Source of the DNA: Methylococcaceae bacterium
GTDB lineage: Bacteria > Pseudomonadota > Gammaproteobacteria > Methylococcales > Methylomonadaceae
NCBI GenBank assembly: GCA_030693065.1
Contig: JAUYBL010000005.1
Location: forward strand, 1-46,983
DNA: 46,983 nucleotides
Reading direction: 5' to 3'
Shown one piece after another: positions 25,208-34,119 of the stretch (its first letter is position 1; the number at the start of each line of letters is the position of its first letter). The notes under the pieces were generated by a model, which saw only the letters and a list, made by a program, of their open reading frames with translations, searched no databases and had not been told where the DNA came from. The translations under genes were made by a program, and so were the position numbers.

Positions 25208-26983
25208 ATGCTCAACACTGCCAAGCTGTATTTTCACCAAAAAAACGCTATAAAACGTCACTTATTATTGTGGCTGGTGTTGGGGTTGTCCGCACCTGTC
25301 GGTCAGGCTGACAACACCGATGTACCACAACCAGAAGTTTCCAAAGATATTGTCGACATCATCACAACCAAACAACACCCGTATTTGAAATTATCAAATT
25401 TCGCTAATCGTAGCGATGATCTTGACTCGTTATATAAATTAACAGAATACAAATTGTTGTGGCTGGAAACTGACGAGTCGCAAAAAAATATTCCGTCGGC
25501 ATTAGAGTTATTAAGCAATGTTGCTATTAATGGTTTGAATCCAACGAATTATGATGTCGATGGCTTAAAAAGTCGCTGGCAATCTATTCGGGCAAACCCT
25601 AATTCTTATAAAGAACAAGCCTTGCTGGACACAGCATTAAGCATATCGTTATTACGATTTATGCATGATTTGCATTATGGTCGGGTCAATCCTCAAGGCA
25701 TAAAATTCAATCTTAAGTTAAGAGAAAAAAAACTAACTGACTTGCCCGCTATGATAAAAAACTCAGTGGATCAAGGTACGTTAGAGCAGTTGCCAAAGCT
25801 GATTGAGCCGCAATTGCAGCAGTATCAAAAGCTTAAACAAGGGCTTGTTAGTTATCGCCAATTGGCGGCAACTGTTACACCTTTTCAAATTATCGGCATA
25901 GAAAAGCTAAGTCCTGGCGATAAGCATCCGCAAATACCCGAACTAAAGTTATTTTTACAACATTTGGGCGATTTACCTGAAGACAATACGACTTCAAGTG
26001 CGGCAGCGTCGACTATTTATTCTGATAGCATTGCTGCTGGCGTGAAGAAGTTTCAGTTGCGACATGGTCTTGGGGCTGATGGCGTGATTGGTAAAACAAC
26101 TGTTGCTGCTTTAAACGTGCCTTTGTCACAGCGAGTAATCCAAATTGAGCTGGCTATGGAAAGATTACGTTGGCTACCTGAGTTCAATGCCGGCAAATCT
26201 ATAATCGTAAACATACCATCTTTCCAACTGTGGGCGTTTGATGAAATGGGGCAACTTGATCATACGGTTACCAATATGCGCGTAGTTGTGGGTAGGGCGT
26301 TGGAAAATCAAACCCCAGTATTGATGGCGGAAATGCGTTTTATTGATTTTATGCCTTATTGGAATGTTCCTTACAGTATCGCTAAGCAGGAGATAATCCC
26401 CAAGTTACTACAAAATCCAAATTACCTGGCTCAAGAGAACATGGAATTGGTACCCGTATTTGGTAATGAAGTACAGGGCACTGGCTACACTGGTGGCGAG
26501 ATTGAACAGATCAAGCAGGGCTCTTTAAGAATTAGGCAGCGTCCGGGGGGCAAGAATGCCTTGGGAAGAGTAAAGTTTATTTTCCCGAACAAAGATGATG
26601 TGTATTTGCATGATACGCCAGCTAATGCGCTATTCAGCAAATCGCGCCGGGATTTTAGCCATGGTTGTGTGCGCGTTGAAAAACCCCAGCTACTGGCAGA
26701 ATTCGCACTAAAAAATCAGGAAGGCTGGGACAAAGAGCTTATAAAACAAGCGTTGGAAACACCTAAAACAAGGCGAGTGTTATTAAAACAACCTATACCG
26801 GTGCTGTTTTTTTACACCACAACGTTTTTTGATCAGTACGATAACTTAAAGTTTTATTCTGATATTTATGGACACGACAATGTCCTTCTTGAAGCATTGA
26901 CTAAGCCTGAAGACGTACCCGACCAAGCGCTATTTATAAGTAAAAATGCAAATAACCCGGAACAGCCCGCGGTAGTTAAATAG
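25208..26983 (+). CDS. L,D-transpeptidase of the YcbB/LdtD type
   Basis: A 591-residue protein from the ATG at 25208, where a signal sequence starts (KRHLLLWLVLGLSAPVGQA); an earlier in-frame ATG at 25169 would precede it. A peptidoglycan-binding domain lies at about 235-305 (FQLRHGLGADGVIGKTTVAA). The YkuD catalytic domain follows, with the active Cys487 in SHGCVRVEKP. 'FMPYWNVPYSIA' is the lid region typical of YcbB. Such enzymes form 3-3 cross-links in the periplasm, bypassing penicillin-binding proteins. Length matches E. coli YcbB (615). The gene stands alone between divergent and convergent neighbours. Confidence 0.92.
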   Translation: MLNTAKLYFHQKNAIKRHLLLWLVLGLSAPVGQADNTDVPQPEVSKDIVDIITTKQHPYLKLSNFANRSDDLDSLYKLTEYKLLWLETDESQKNIPSALELLSNVAINGLNPTNYDVDGLKSRWQSIRANPNSYKEQALLDTALSISLLRFMHDLHYGRVNPQGIKFNLKLREKKLTDLPAMIKNSVDQGTLEQLPKLIEPQLQQYQKLKQGLVSYRQLAATVTPFQIIGIEKLSPGDKHPQIPELKLFLQHLGDLPEDNTTSSAAASTIYSDSIAAGVKKFQLRHGLGADGVIGKTTVAALNVPLSQRVIQIELAMERLRWLPEFNAGKSIIVNIPSFQLWAFDEMGQLDHTVTNMRVVVGRALENQTPVLMAEMRFIDFMPYWNVPYSIAKQEIIPKLLQNPNYLAQENMELVPVFGNEVQGTGYTGGEIEQIKQGSLRIRQRPGGKNALGRVKFIFPNKDDVYLHDTPANALFSKSRRDFSHGCVRVEKPQLLAEFALKNQEGWDKELIKQALETPKTRRVLLKQPIPVLFFYTTTFFDQYDNLKFYSDIYGHDNVLLEALTKPEDVPDQALFISKNANNPEQPAVVK

Positions 26984-27041
26984 AACATTAGTTAACAGAA
27001 AAACACCGTATTTGCTCGAGCTAATTACCTCGAAAACGCCT

Positions 27042-27077
27042 GCACTTCGACGGTTCAGACTGAACTCGTCGAAGTGC
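27042..27077. terminator. Long palindrome between convergent genes
   Basis: GCACTTCGACG (27042-27052) pairs with CGTCGAAGTGC (27067-27077), and inside it GTTCAG (53-58) pairs with CTGAAC (60-65), with one unpaired base at each of 27059 and 27066. This near-perfect 36 bp palindrome sits between the ends of the L,D-transpeptidase and the small lexA-linked gene, so it can act on both transcripts. Only a short TTT follows on the plus strand. Its TCGAAGTGC arms relate loosely to the GTCGAA palindromic repeats. Confidence 0.55.
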
Positions 27078-27092
27078 TTTCAATAAAGCGCT

Positions 27093-27245
27093 TCAAACGC
27101 GCAGCAACAACACAAAAATCAGCATAAACAACAACATCACTGCATACTCTTCCAGTCGTTGCAGAATGCTAGGTTGATCTTCTCCCATAATCATGGCTAC
27201 ACGATTAGTCACTTGATCACGCATATGTACTCTATTTTCGGTCAT
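27093..27245 (-). CDS. 50-residue membrane protein downstream of lexA
   Basis: The start at 27245 is chosen because AGGAGA is well spaced before it; a longer frame from 27317 lies inside lexA. The protein has a polar N-terminal half (MTENRVHMRDQVTNRVAMIM) and one strong C-terminal membrane helix (YAVMLLFMLIFVLLLRV). It starts 10 bases after the lexA stop on the same strand, so it is almost certainly in the lexA operon and SOS-controlled. No family is recognised. The gene after lexA is often a division inhibitor (SulA in Pseudomonas), and small membrane inhibitors of this size are known in Caulobacter; a similar role here is inference. Confidence 0.7.
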   Translation of the reverse strand: MTENRVHMRDQVTNRVAMIMGEDQPSILQRLEEYAVMLLFMLIFVLLLRV

Positions 27246-27255
27246 GGTATTTCTC

Positions 27256-27885
27256 CTAGTGATGGATATAACTACGCATTTGTCCGACCAATACACCCTG
27301 AATTTCAACTTCGTCAAGCTTGTAGTGCATCGCGGTCATATTGGAATTGGCGGGGATTAGTAAAATTTCATGCGGGTATTGCTCAATAAATTTTAACGTT
27401 GCTTCAGATTTGTTAACTAAGGCGACCACAATTTCACCATTACGAGCGTAACTGCGTTGTTCAATGATTACCCAATCACCGTCGAAGATACCTTGCTCGA
27501 TCATCGAGTCACCTTTTACTTGTAGTACGTAACACGGCTTTTCAGTTTTAAGCTGATCAGGAATGCTCATGTAAGTAATGTTCTCAATAGCCTCAATTGG
27601 GCGACCAGCGGCAATGTAGCCAACAAATGGTAATGCTCCTTCATCGTCGTTGGTCGTGAGCATTTGCTTGGCGTAATCAGTTAAGCGGATGCCGCGTTGT
27701 TTTCGTTGAGGTTCTTCAATGAGATTGGCTGCAATTAACGCTTTGATATGGGCATGTAAAGAACCACGCGATTTCACACCCAGTGCTTGGCACAATTCCT
27801 CTAAGGTTGGTGGATGCGAAAAACGGGCATCATTCAGTAATAAGAAGTCGAACACTTCTTGTTGTTTGCGAGTTAATGTTGTCAT
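27256..27885 (-). CDS. lexA: LexA SOS repressor
   Basis: A 209-residue protein with start at 27885. The N-terminal winged helix has PTLEELCQALGVKSRGSLHA (recognition region about 26-52). The autocleavage site is Ala93-Gly94 in GYIAAGRPIE. The catalytic pair is Ser127 in KGDSMIEQG and Lys165 in SEATLKFIE. RecA filaments on damaged DNA trigger self-cleavage and derepression. The promoter carries two inverted boxes at 27890-27904 and 27923-27937, so autoregulation is very likely. It is divergent from uvrA, and a 50-residue membrane protein gene follows. Length is slightly above E. coli LexA (202). All catalytic residues are intact. Confidence 0.95.
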   Translation of the reverse strand: MTTLTRKQQEVFDFLLLNDARFSHPPTLEELCQALGVKSRGSLHAHIKALIAANLIEEPQRKQRGIRLTDYAKQMLTTNDDEGALPFVGYIAAGRPIEAIENITYMSIPDQLKTEKPCYVLQVKGDSMIEQGIFDGDWVIIEQRSYARNGEIVVALVNKSEATLKFIEQYPHEILLIPANSNMTAMHYKLDEVEIQGVLVGQMRSYIHH

Positions 27886-27889
27886 ATTC

Positions 27890-27904
27890 GTTCTGTATTT
27901 GTTT
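27890..27904 (+). promoter_or_regulatory. SOS box 1 (GTTC-N7-GTTT)
   Basis: Plus strand GTTC TGTATTT GTTT. This is one mismatch from the GTTC-N7-GTTC direct repeat bound by alphaproteobacterial LexA. The same 14 bases GTTCTGTATTTGTT occur inverted at 27924-27937, a perfect long dyad. The site lies between the predicted transcription start and the lexA ATG. Confidence 0.65.
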
Positions 27905-27910
27905 TTGTAA

Positions 27911-27939
27911 AAGATAACATAAGAACAAATACAGAACAA
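27911..27939 (-). promoter_or_regulatory. lexA promoter
   Basis: On the minus strand TTGTTC (complement of 27934-27939) and TATCTT (complement of 27911-27916) are separated by exactly 17 bases. Transcription would start near 27904, about 20 bases before the lexA ATG. The upstream SOS box overlaps the -35 element and spacer, and the downstream box covers the start site, so repressor binding at both would block polymerase. Confidence 0.6.
27923..27937 (-). promoter_or_regulatory. SOS box 2 (GTTC-N7-GTTC)
   Basis: On the minus strand GTTC TGTATTT GTTC is an exact direct-repeat box of the alphaproteobacterial LexA type. It overlaps the predicted lexA -35 element. The E. coli form (CTGT-N8-ACAG) is not present at this site, although CTGTAT, the left half of that form, occurs in both boxes. 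Confidence 0.7.
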
Positions 27940-28083
27940 TAAGAGAATTAAAAATATACTCCTGAATTTTGCCTAGCTTTGTAAGTTCATTCTCAGGTAG
28001 GCATTGCAGCGACTTACCTGCGTTTGTTTTAATAAGTCTTTAACGTATATTAGACAGCCAGTTATATTGTTTGGAATGATTTG

Positions 28084-30906
28084 ATGGACACCATTAGTAT
28101 CCGCGGCGCGCGCACCCATAATCTTAAAAATATCGATCTTGATTTACCCCGTGATTCCCTGATTGTCATTACCGGCCTTTCCGGCTCAGGCAAATCCTCG
28201 CTGGCGTTTGATACCATTTATGCCGAAGGGCAGCGGCGTTATGTGGAATCGTTGTCTGCTTATGCCCGGCAATTTTTATCGATGATGGAAAAGCCCGATG
28301 TCGATCACATCGAAGGCTTGTCCCCGGCGATTTCGATCGAACAAAAATCCACCTCGCATAACCCGCGGTCGACGGTCGGCACCATTACCGAAATTTACGA
28401 TTATTTGCGCTTGCTGTATGCCCGCGCCGGTACGCCACGCTGTCCTGAGCATCAAGTGTCGCTGGAAGCGCAAACTGTCAGCCAGATGGTGGATATGATT
28501 CTGGCGCAGCCGCAAGACCAACGCTGGATGTTACTGGCGCCGGTGATCAACGAGCGCAAAGGCGAATATGTGCAATTGATTGAAGATTTGCGCGGTCAGG
28601 GTTTCATTCGTGCGCGAATTGATGGCGTGGTCTGCGAACTAGATGAAGCGCCCGCCTTAGACTTAAAAAAGAAACACACGATTGAAGTAATCGTCGATCG
28701 CTTCAAAATTCGCGATGATGTTGCGCTAAGGTTGTCGGAATCTTTTGAAACCGCGTTGCGTATTGCAGGGGGCATCGCGATTGCCGCTTGTATGGACAAT
28801 GACACGCAACTGCTGTTTTCCGAACGCTATGCCTGTCCGCATTGCGGCTATAGTCTGCCTGAGTTGGAACCGCGCATTTTCTCTTTCAATAATCCCAAAG
28901 GTGCTTGTGGTACTTGTGACGGTTTGGGGGTTAAACAGCATTTTGATCCCGAGCTGATCATTCATAACCCGGACATCAGCTTGGCTGGCGGCGCTATTCG
29001 TGGTTGGGACCGACGTAATGCGTACTACTATCAACTGATCACATCACTGGCTAACCACTATCGTTTTGACCCGGAAGTACCGTGGTCGGAGTTACCGAAA
29101 AAAATTCAGGATGTGCTGCTAAACGGCAGCGGCGATGAAGTGATTACCTTTGATTTTGCCCACGGCACCAGCCAGTTCAGCACGAAAACCCGCCGCCACC
29201 CGTTTGAAGGCATTGTCGCCAATATGGAGCGGCGCTATCACGAAACCGATTCGCAACTGGTACGTGATGAGCTGGCCAAATATTTATCTCAAAAGCCATG
29301 TAATACCTGCAACGGCGCAAGGCTGAACATTGGCTCGAGAAATGTGTTCGTTAACGAACTACCCATACACGACCTTACCCGGCTGCCAATCCGTAATGCG
29401 CTGGAGTTTTTTGAGCAACTCGATTTACCCGGCAAGCGCGGCGAAGTGGCGGCAAAAATCGTCAAAGAAATTCAGGAACGATTGCAATTTCTGGTTAATG
29501 TCGGGCTGGATTATTTAACCCTGGATCGCAGTGCCGACACTTTATCCGGCGGTGAAGCACAACGCATCCGGCTGGCCAGCCAGATTGGTGCCGGTTTGGT
29601 GGGCGTGATGTATGTGCTGGATGAGCCGTCAATCGGGTTGCACCAGCGCGACAATCAGCGGTTGCTAAACACGCTATTCAGGCTGCGGGATTTGGGCAAT
29701 ACTGTCATCGTGGTTGAACATGACGAAGATGCGATTCGCTCTGCGCAACATATTGTCGACGTTGGTCCCGGCGCCGGAGTTCATGGTGGCCAGATCGTCG
29801 CCCAAGGCACATTGCAGGATATTCTTAACAACGAAAACTCGCTCACCGGTCAATATTTGTCAGGCAAAATCGGCATTGATGTACCGGCCAAACTGACCGC
29901 CAACGATAAAACTAAGCAAATCACTATCCGAAATGCGCATGGCAATAATCTCAGGAATGTCGATATTTCCTTTCCGGTTGGCTTATTAACTTGCGTGACC
30001 GGGGTATCGGGTTCCGGCAAATCAACCTTGGTCAACGATACGTTATTTGCCCACGCGTCCAGACTGATCAATCGAGCCGGTATCATTCCGGCGCCTTGTG
30101 ATGCCATCGAAGGCTTGGATCAATTCGATAAGGTAGTTGATATAGATCAAAGCCCGATTGGTCGCACACCGCGCTCTAATCCTGCAACTTACACCGGTCT
30201 GTTTACACCGATTCGGGAATTATTTTCAGCTACGCCGGAAGCGCGTTCACGCGGTTATACTCCGGGGCGTTTTAGCTTTAACGTCAAGGGCGGCCGTTGT
30301 GAAGCTTGTAAAGGTGACGGCGTGATCAAAGTGGAGATGCATTTTTTGCCGGATATTTTTGTCCATTGCGATATTTGCCATGGCAAACGTTATAACCGCG
30401 AAACCTTGGAAATTCGCTACAAAGGCAAGACCATTGATCAGGTGTTGGCAATGACGGTGGAAGATGCCGCCGAATTTTTTAGCGCCATCCCGACCCTGTC
30501 GCGCAAATTAAGAACTTTGATAGAAGTGGGCTTGAGCTACATCACGCTGGGCCAGAACGCCACGACCTTGTCGGGGGGCGAAGCGCAACGGGTGAAGCTT
30601 GCCAAAGAATTATCAAAGCGTGATACCGGCGACACCTTGTATATTCTGGATGAGCCCACCACAGGCCTGCATTTTCATGACATCAAACAGCTATTAGTTG
30701 TACTGCATGCGTTACGCGATCACGGCAATACCGTTATCGTGATTGAACACAATCTGGATGTGATTAAAACGGCGGACTGGATTATCGATATGGGGCCGGA
30801 AGGCGGCAGTGGCGGCGGTATTTTGGTTGCTGAAGGTACGCCCAAGCAAGTCGCAAATAATCCGGCCTCGCACACTGGGGTTTATCTAAAACGATTTTTC
30901 AAATAA
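28084..30906 (+). CDS. uvrA: UvrABC system protein A
   Basis: A 940-residue nucleotide-excision repair ATPase; a TTG three bases upstream is the alternative start. Two ABC modules are present: Walker [14 protein letters not shown] (about residues 31-43) and [13 protein letters not shown], with signature motifs [14 protein letters not shown] and [14 protein letters not shown] and Walker B '[10 protein letters not shown]' and '[10 protein letters not shown]'. The zinc modules are CPHCG with CGTCDG (from about residue 250) and CEACKGDG with CDICHGK (from about 740). UvrA dimers scan DNA for lesions and load UvrB. It is divergent from lexA, but I see no GTTC-N7-GTTC box before it, only a poor match (GTTC-N7-GGTA near 27985). 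Confidence 0.97.
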   Translation: MDTISIRGARTHNLKNIDLDLPRDSLIVITGLSGSGKSSLAFDTIYAEGQRRYVESLSAYARQFLSMMEKPDVDHIEGLSPAISIEQKSTSHNPRSTVGTITEIYDYLRLLYARAGTPRCPEHQVSLEAQTVSQMVDMILAQPQDQRWMLLAPVINERKGEYVQLIEDLRGQGFIRARIDGVVCELDEAPALDLKKKHTIEVIVDRFKIRDDVALRLSESFETALRIAGGIAIAACMDNDTQLLFSERYACPHCGYSLPELEPRIFSFNNPKGACGTCDGLGVKQHFDPELIIHNPDISLAGGAIRGWDRRNAYYYQLITSLANHYRFDPEVPWSELPKKIQDVLLNGSGDEVITFDFAHGTSQFSTKTRRHPFEGIVANMERRYHETDSQLVRDELAKYLSQKPCNTCNGARLNIGSRNVFVNELPIHDLTRLPIRNALEFFEQLDLPGKRGEVAAKIVKEIQERLQFLVNVGLDYLTLDRSADTLSGGEAQRIRLASQIGAGLVGVMYVLDEPSIGLHQRDNQRLLNTLFRLRDLGNTVIVVEHDEDAIRSAQHIVDVGPGAGVHGGQIVAQGTLQDILNNENSLTGQYLSGKIGIDVPAKLTANDKTKQITIRNAHGNNLRNVDISFPVGLLTCVTGVSGSGKSTLVNDTLFAHASRLINRAGIIPAPCDAIEGLDQFDKVVDIDQSPIGRTPRSNPATYTGLFTPIRELFSATPEARSRGYTPGRFSFNVKGGRCEACKGDGVIKVEMHFLPDIFVHCDICHGKRYNRETLEIRYKGKTIDQVLAMTVEDAAEFFSAIPTLSRKLRTLIEVGLSYITLGQNATTLSGGEAQRVKLAKELSKRDTGDTLYILDEPTTGLHFHDIKQLLVVLHALRDHGNTVIVIEHNLDVIKTADWIIDMGPEGGSGGGILVAEGTPKQVANNPASHTGVYLKRFFK

Positions 30907-30910
30907 CTTA

Positions 30911-31230
30911 TACCATTCACAATAAGTTCACATGCTACCCCTTCTCCAACGGCATAGGTATCTACACAACTTTTTACAATTTAGAATCAATGAGTTGTAA
31001 ATCCATTTTACTCCCTCTCCTGCTGGAGAGGGTTGGGGTGAGGAGATTAAAATCAATCACTTATTCCCCTCATCCCAACCTTCTCCCGCTGGATGCCTAC
31101 ATGGATGTAGGTAGTAGGGCAATGCAGGAGCAATTGCCGAGAAGGGGCCAAAAACTTGTGTAGATACCTATGCTCCAACGGGAGAAGGTTAGTATGAGGG
31201 TTTCAAAATAAAAACTTATTGGGATTGGTA
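30911..31230. mobile_element. MITE-like element after uvrA, interrupted
   Basis: The ends TACCATTCACAATAAGTT and AACTTATTGGGATTGGTA match those of the element at 17733-17821. TTA flanks both sides (30908-30910 and 31231-31233). Removing the nested element and one target copy leaves about 91 bp that aligns along its whole length with the rlmJ copy, including CCCTTCTCCAACGGGA and the AAAACTTATT end. It starts four bases after the uvrA stop. There is no gene in the whole interval 30907-31297. Confidence 0.75.
30953..31172. mobile_element. Second element nested in the uvrA MITE
   Basis: A 220 bp unit with 23 bp inverted ends that differ at one position (CATAGGTATCTACACAA at the left, its complement at the right). 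It is flanked by a perfect 9 bp direct repeat, CTCCAACGG (30944-30952 and 31173-31181), which occurs once in the uninterrupted copy near rlmJ. The interior holds hairpins built from CTCTCCTGCTGGAGAG and GGTTGGGGTGAGG, plus GCAGGAGCAATTGCCGAG, which resembles part of the dispersed repeat at 3938-4098. It encodes no protein. Confidence 0.8.
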
Positions 31231-31254
31231 TTACCAATAACAGGCACAAAAAAA

Positions 31255-31280
31255 GGGGCTGACGATTCGTCGTCAGCCCC
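31255..31280. terminator. Bidirectional rho-independent terminator
   Basis: GGGGCTGACGA (31255-31265), tetraloop TTCG and TCGTCAGCCCC (31270-31280) form a perfect 11 bp stem. A T-run follows on the plus strand (31281-31286) and an A-run precedes it (31248-31254), so it can terminate both uvrA and the minus-strand gene at 31298-31624. Confidence 0.92.
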
Positions 31281-31297
31281 TTTTTTACGAGTAAAAA

Positions 31298-31624
31298 TTA
31301 ACTTTTTACTGCGCTGGCGATCTCATTAAAAGCTTCAACGCGTGCTTTACCAGTTTTGGCTAAATCAACACCTGTTTCAACAATTAACTGGCCCAAACCA
31401 GGTACTTTATAAGCAGTAAATACTAAGTACCCTACGACAGGAACAGCTACAAATGCACCAATAAAGCCATTAAAACCGATTACTGACAACAGCTTGCCCA
31501 GCAGAACGATTAAATCCAATGGCAACAAAACTATTGCACCTACATACGCAGTTACCGCGAAGGTAAACAACACAAAAACAACAAACTGAAGCAATCTTAC
31601 CAACGCAACGTTAATTTTATTCAT
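31298..31624 (-). CDS. Small membrane protein of unknown function
   Basis: A 108-residue protein from the ATG at 31624; a TTG nine bases upstream is less likely. Two or three hydrophobic segments are visible: VVFVLFTFAVTAYVGAIVLL, LDLIVLLGKLLSVIGF and GAFVAVPVVGYLVFTAY. A short polar tail follows (KTGKARVEAFNEIASAVKS). I recognise no family. It ends 18 bases before the strong bidirectional terminator and is preceded by the rhomboid gene on the same strand with an 82-base gap, so a shared transcript is possible but not shown. Confidence 0.6.
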   Translation of the reverse strand: MNKINVALVRLLQFVVFVLFTFAVTAYVGAIVLLPLDLIVLLGKLLSVIGFNGFIGAFVAVPVVGYLVFTAYKVPGLGQLIVETGVDLAKTGKARVEAFNEIASAVKS

Positions 31625-31706
31625 ATCACCCAATACCCAAAAATAGTTCTTAAAATAGCTTTTTAAAGCGAAAATTATACCTTAAAAAGACAACTGATTT
31701 GCTCGT

Positions 31707-32405
31707 TTATTGCTCCTGCTTCAGATCTTCTTTCTTGATAAAAAATCGGTACAAGATAGAACCTGCAATAAATCCGCCTAAATGCGCCCACCAAGCTACA
31801 TTGGCGGATAGTCCTTCTTGATATAGCGTTGCCGTCGTTGCATCGTGTAATTGCAACATCACCCAAATCCCTAAGAAGGCAATGGCAGGCACATGGATGA
31901 TGACCGGGAAAAACAAAATTGGTACCCAAATGACGACTTGCTCTAGCGGATAAAGGAAAAAATACGCACCCAAAACACCAGCAATGGCACCGGAGGCACC
32001 CACAACAGGAACAGTCAATGATGGTTCAAAAAACCATTGCAGAGTAGTAGCCAGCAAACCGCACAATAAATAGAACAGCAAAAACGGCAACCGGCCCATG
32101 CGATCTTCGATGTTATCGGCAAAAATCCACAAGAACCACATATTAACCAGCAGATGCCCCCAATTGCCGTGTAAAAACAAGTTGGTTAAAAAGGACAAAT
32201 AGCCGTCAAAATGCAAGCCCAAGTTGGCCGCCCATCCGGGATTGGAATACCTCGCTGGCACCATGCCATAGCCATAAAGCAGTCTGAAAACCGATTCATC
32301 AGGCAAAAACTGCATCACCACAAAAATAACACTGCAAATAACTATGATCGACCAGGTCACCAGAGGTTTAGCATAACATGGTGCGGTATCTCTAATCGGT
32401 ATCAT
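31707..32405 (-). CDS. Rhomboid family intramembrane serine protease
   Basis: A 232-residue protein from the ATG at 32405, where GAGG precedes it; an earlier in-frame start is less likely. Six membrane helices are evident. The catalytic Ser138 is in VVGASGAIAGVLGAYF and the His208 is in WWAHLGGFIAG. 'HGNWGHLLVNMWFLWIF' is the conserved helix-2 block with the His/Asn that stabilise the oxyanion. These enzymes cut transmembrane segments of other proteins within the membrane. The substrate is unknown. The gene starts 47 bases after the cysN stop on the same strand. Confidence 0.9.
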   Translation of the reverse strand: MIPIRDTAPCYAKPLVTWSIIVICSVIFVVMQFLPDESVFRLLYGYGMVPARYSNPGWAANLGLHFDGYLSFLTNLFLHGNWGHLLVNMWFLWIFADNIEDRMGRLPFLLFYLLCGLLATTLQWFFEPSLTVPVVGASGAIAGVLGAYFFLYPLEQVVIWVPILFFPVIIHVPAIAFLGIWVMLQLHDATTATLYQEGLSANVAWWAHLGGFIAGSILYRFFIKKEDLKQEQ

Positions 32406-32452
32406 GAGCTTGCCTCGATAAGGGTTATTGGCGGATGCCAGGCGCAATATTT

Positions 32453-34078
32453 TTAGTAGATAACTTTTTGCTCTTTCAACGCATTGTAAATATCATCCAG
32501 CGTCGCCTGATCAGTGTTGAAAGCCTTATCAGCTAGTTTTGCACTGTCATTAACTGCTAAGCAAATCAGGCCGGCATGTTTAATTGCATTAATCAGTGAC
32601 GCATCCGGGGTTTCCAGTACTGTACTGGCATGGCCGGTATCAAACAGCTTTCTCTCCAACTGATAAGCCGCTTCAATAGCGTTGATTCCAGTTAAAGCAA
32701 TAGCTGTGGCTACTTGGCTAAATCTTGCTGCGCGTTCGTCAGCGTTCACTGGCAGTAAAGCTTCATCGTCATGAACGCCGATTATCATCCCAGCGCCCAC
32801 GGTACCATTGGTCAATCGATCAATGATGATAAACGAGCCGGTGCCTTTGTGAGTTTTATAGGCATCAAATACCACCGGCGCATTCACTGACACTGTACAA
32901 GAACCGATTTCATTTAATTGCAGAACACTGGCGTCGTGGTGTTCCAATGTATTGACATCAATACGGTGATGAATCATCGCAATAGAACCAGACACGCTGC
33001 GAGTAGCAAGCTTAATACCGTATTGTTTACCAGGTGTCATGGCTTGCTCGGCCATCCAGACAATATGAGCTTTGAACTTGTCGGCTATCGTTGCGCTGAT
33101 TTGTTCTTTGCCTACCAACACATCGCCACGACTAACATCAATCTCATCTGCCAACGTTAAAGTAACGGCCATCGGTGCGAAAGCCCGCTCTAGCTCGCCG
33201 TCATAAGTGACAATGGCTTTAATGGTGCTGCTTTTACCGGATGGTAACGCAGTTACTTGATCACCTTTACGAAAAATCCCCGAAGCAATCGTGCCGCAAA
33301 AACCGCGAAAATCAAGGTTTGGACGATTTACATACTGCACAGGAAAGCGGGCGTCAGTAAAGTTGCGATCATTAGCAATCTCGATACTGTTTAAGGTTTC
33401 CATCAATGGCGCGCCGGTAAACCAAGCCATGTGTTCGCTGGGATTAACAACATTATCGCCATCCAATGCCGACATTGGGATAAAGCGAATGTCGTGCAAA
33501 TCCAGTGTCTCAGTAAACGCCAAGTAATCTTGTTTGATTTTATTAAACGTCGCTTCACTGTATTCGACCAAATCCATTTTATTGATCGCAACAATAATGT
33601 GCTGAATGCCTAATAACGAAGCGATGAAACTGTGGCGTTTGGTTTGAGTTTGCACGCCATAGCGTGCATCGATCAAAATAATAGCCAAATCGCAAGTTGA
33701 AGCACCGGTGGCCATATTGCGAGTGTACTGCTCGTGCCCCGGTGTATCGGCAATGATGAATTTGCGTTTGGAAGTCGAAAAGTAACGATAAGCCACATCA
33801 ATAGTAATGCCTTGCTCACGCTCGGCCTGCAAACCATCGACCAGCAAAGCCAAATCGATTTTTCCGGCGCCGGTGGTACCGGATTTAACGCTGTCGGCTT
33901 GTACTGCAGCCAGTTGATCTTCGTAGATCATTTTGGAATCGTGCAACAACCGACCGATCAGCGTACTTTTGCCGTCATCGACATTGCCGCAGGTTAAAAA
34001 CCGGACTAATTCCTTACGTTCGTGTTGCGCTAAATACGCATTAATATCAGTACTGATTAAATCGGATTGGTGGGACAT
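32453..34078 (-). CDS. cysN: Sulfate adenylyltransferase subunit 1 (GTPase)
   Basis: A 541-residue GTPase that drives APS formation from ATP and sulfate together with CysD. The G motifs are [16 protein letters not shown] (P-loop near residue 30), [17 protein letters not shown] (G3) and '[11 protein letters not shown]' (G4). EF-Tu-like beta domains follow to about residue 435. Beyond that are about 100 extra residues: [19 protein letters not shown] then [19 protein letters not shown]. This resembles the start of a CysC APS-kinase domain, as in CysNC fusions, but the P-loop GLSGAGKST is replaced by GINAIEAAY and the domain is half-length. APS kinase activity is therefore not expected. It is downstream of cysD with a DUF4124 gene in between. 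Confidence 0.94.
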   Translation of the reverse strand: MSHQSDLISTDINAYLAQHERKELVRFLTCGNVDDGKSTLIGRLLHDSKMIYEDQLAAVQADSVKSGTTGAGKIDLALLVDGLQAEREQGITIDVAYRYFSTSKRKFIIADTPGHEQYTRNMATGASTCDLAIILIDARYGVQTQTKRHSFIASLLGIQHIIVAINKMDLVEYSEATFNKIKQDYLAFTETLDLHDIRFIPMSALDGDNVVNPSEHMAWFTGAPLMETLNSIEIANDRNFTDARFPVQYVNRPNLDFRGFCGTIASGIFRKGDQVTALPSGKSSTIKAIVTYDGELERAFAPMAVTLTLADEIDVSRGDVLVGKEQISATIADKFKAHIVWMAEQAMTPGKQYGIKLATRSVSGSIAMIHHRIDVNTLEHHDASVLQLNEIGSCTVSVNAPVVFDAYKTHKGTGSFIIIDRLTNGTVGAGMIIGVHDDEALLPVNADERAARFSQVATAIALTGINAIEAAYQLERKLFDTGHASTVLETPDASLINAIKHAGLICLAVNDSAKLADKAFNTDQATLDDIYNALKEQKVIY

Positions 34079-34119
34079 GGTTATTTTTTGATCAAGTTTT
34101 AGAATTCCAGTGGTAATTG

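Noticed and set aside
27246-27317. Upstream extension of the 50-residue gene
   Set aside because: The extension lies within lexA, and AGGAGA is correctly placed for the shorter start.
27960-28080. An SOS box before uvrA
   Set aside because: Only GTTC-N7-GGTA near 27985 was found; neither the direct-repeat nor the CTGT-N8-ACAG form is convincing.
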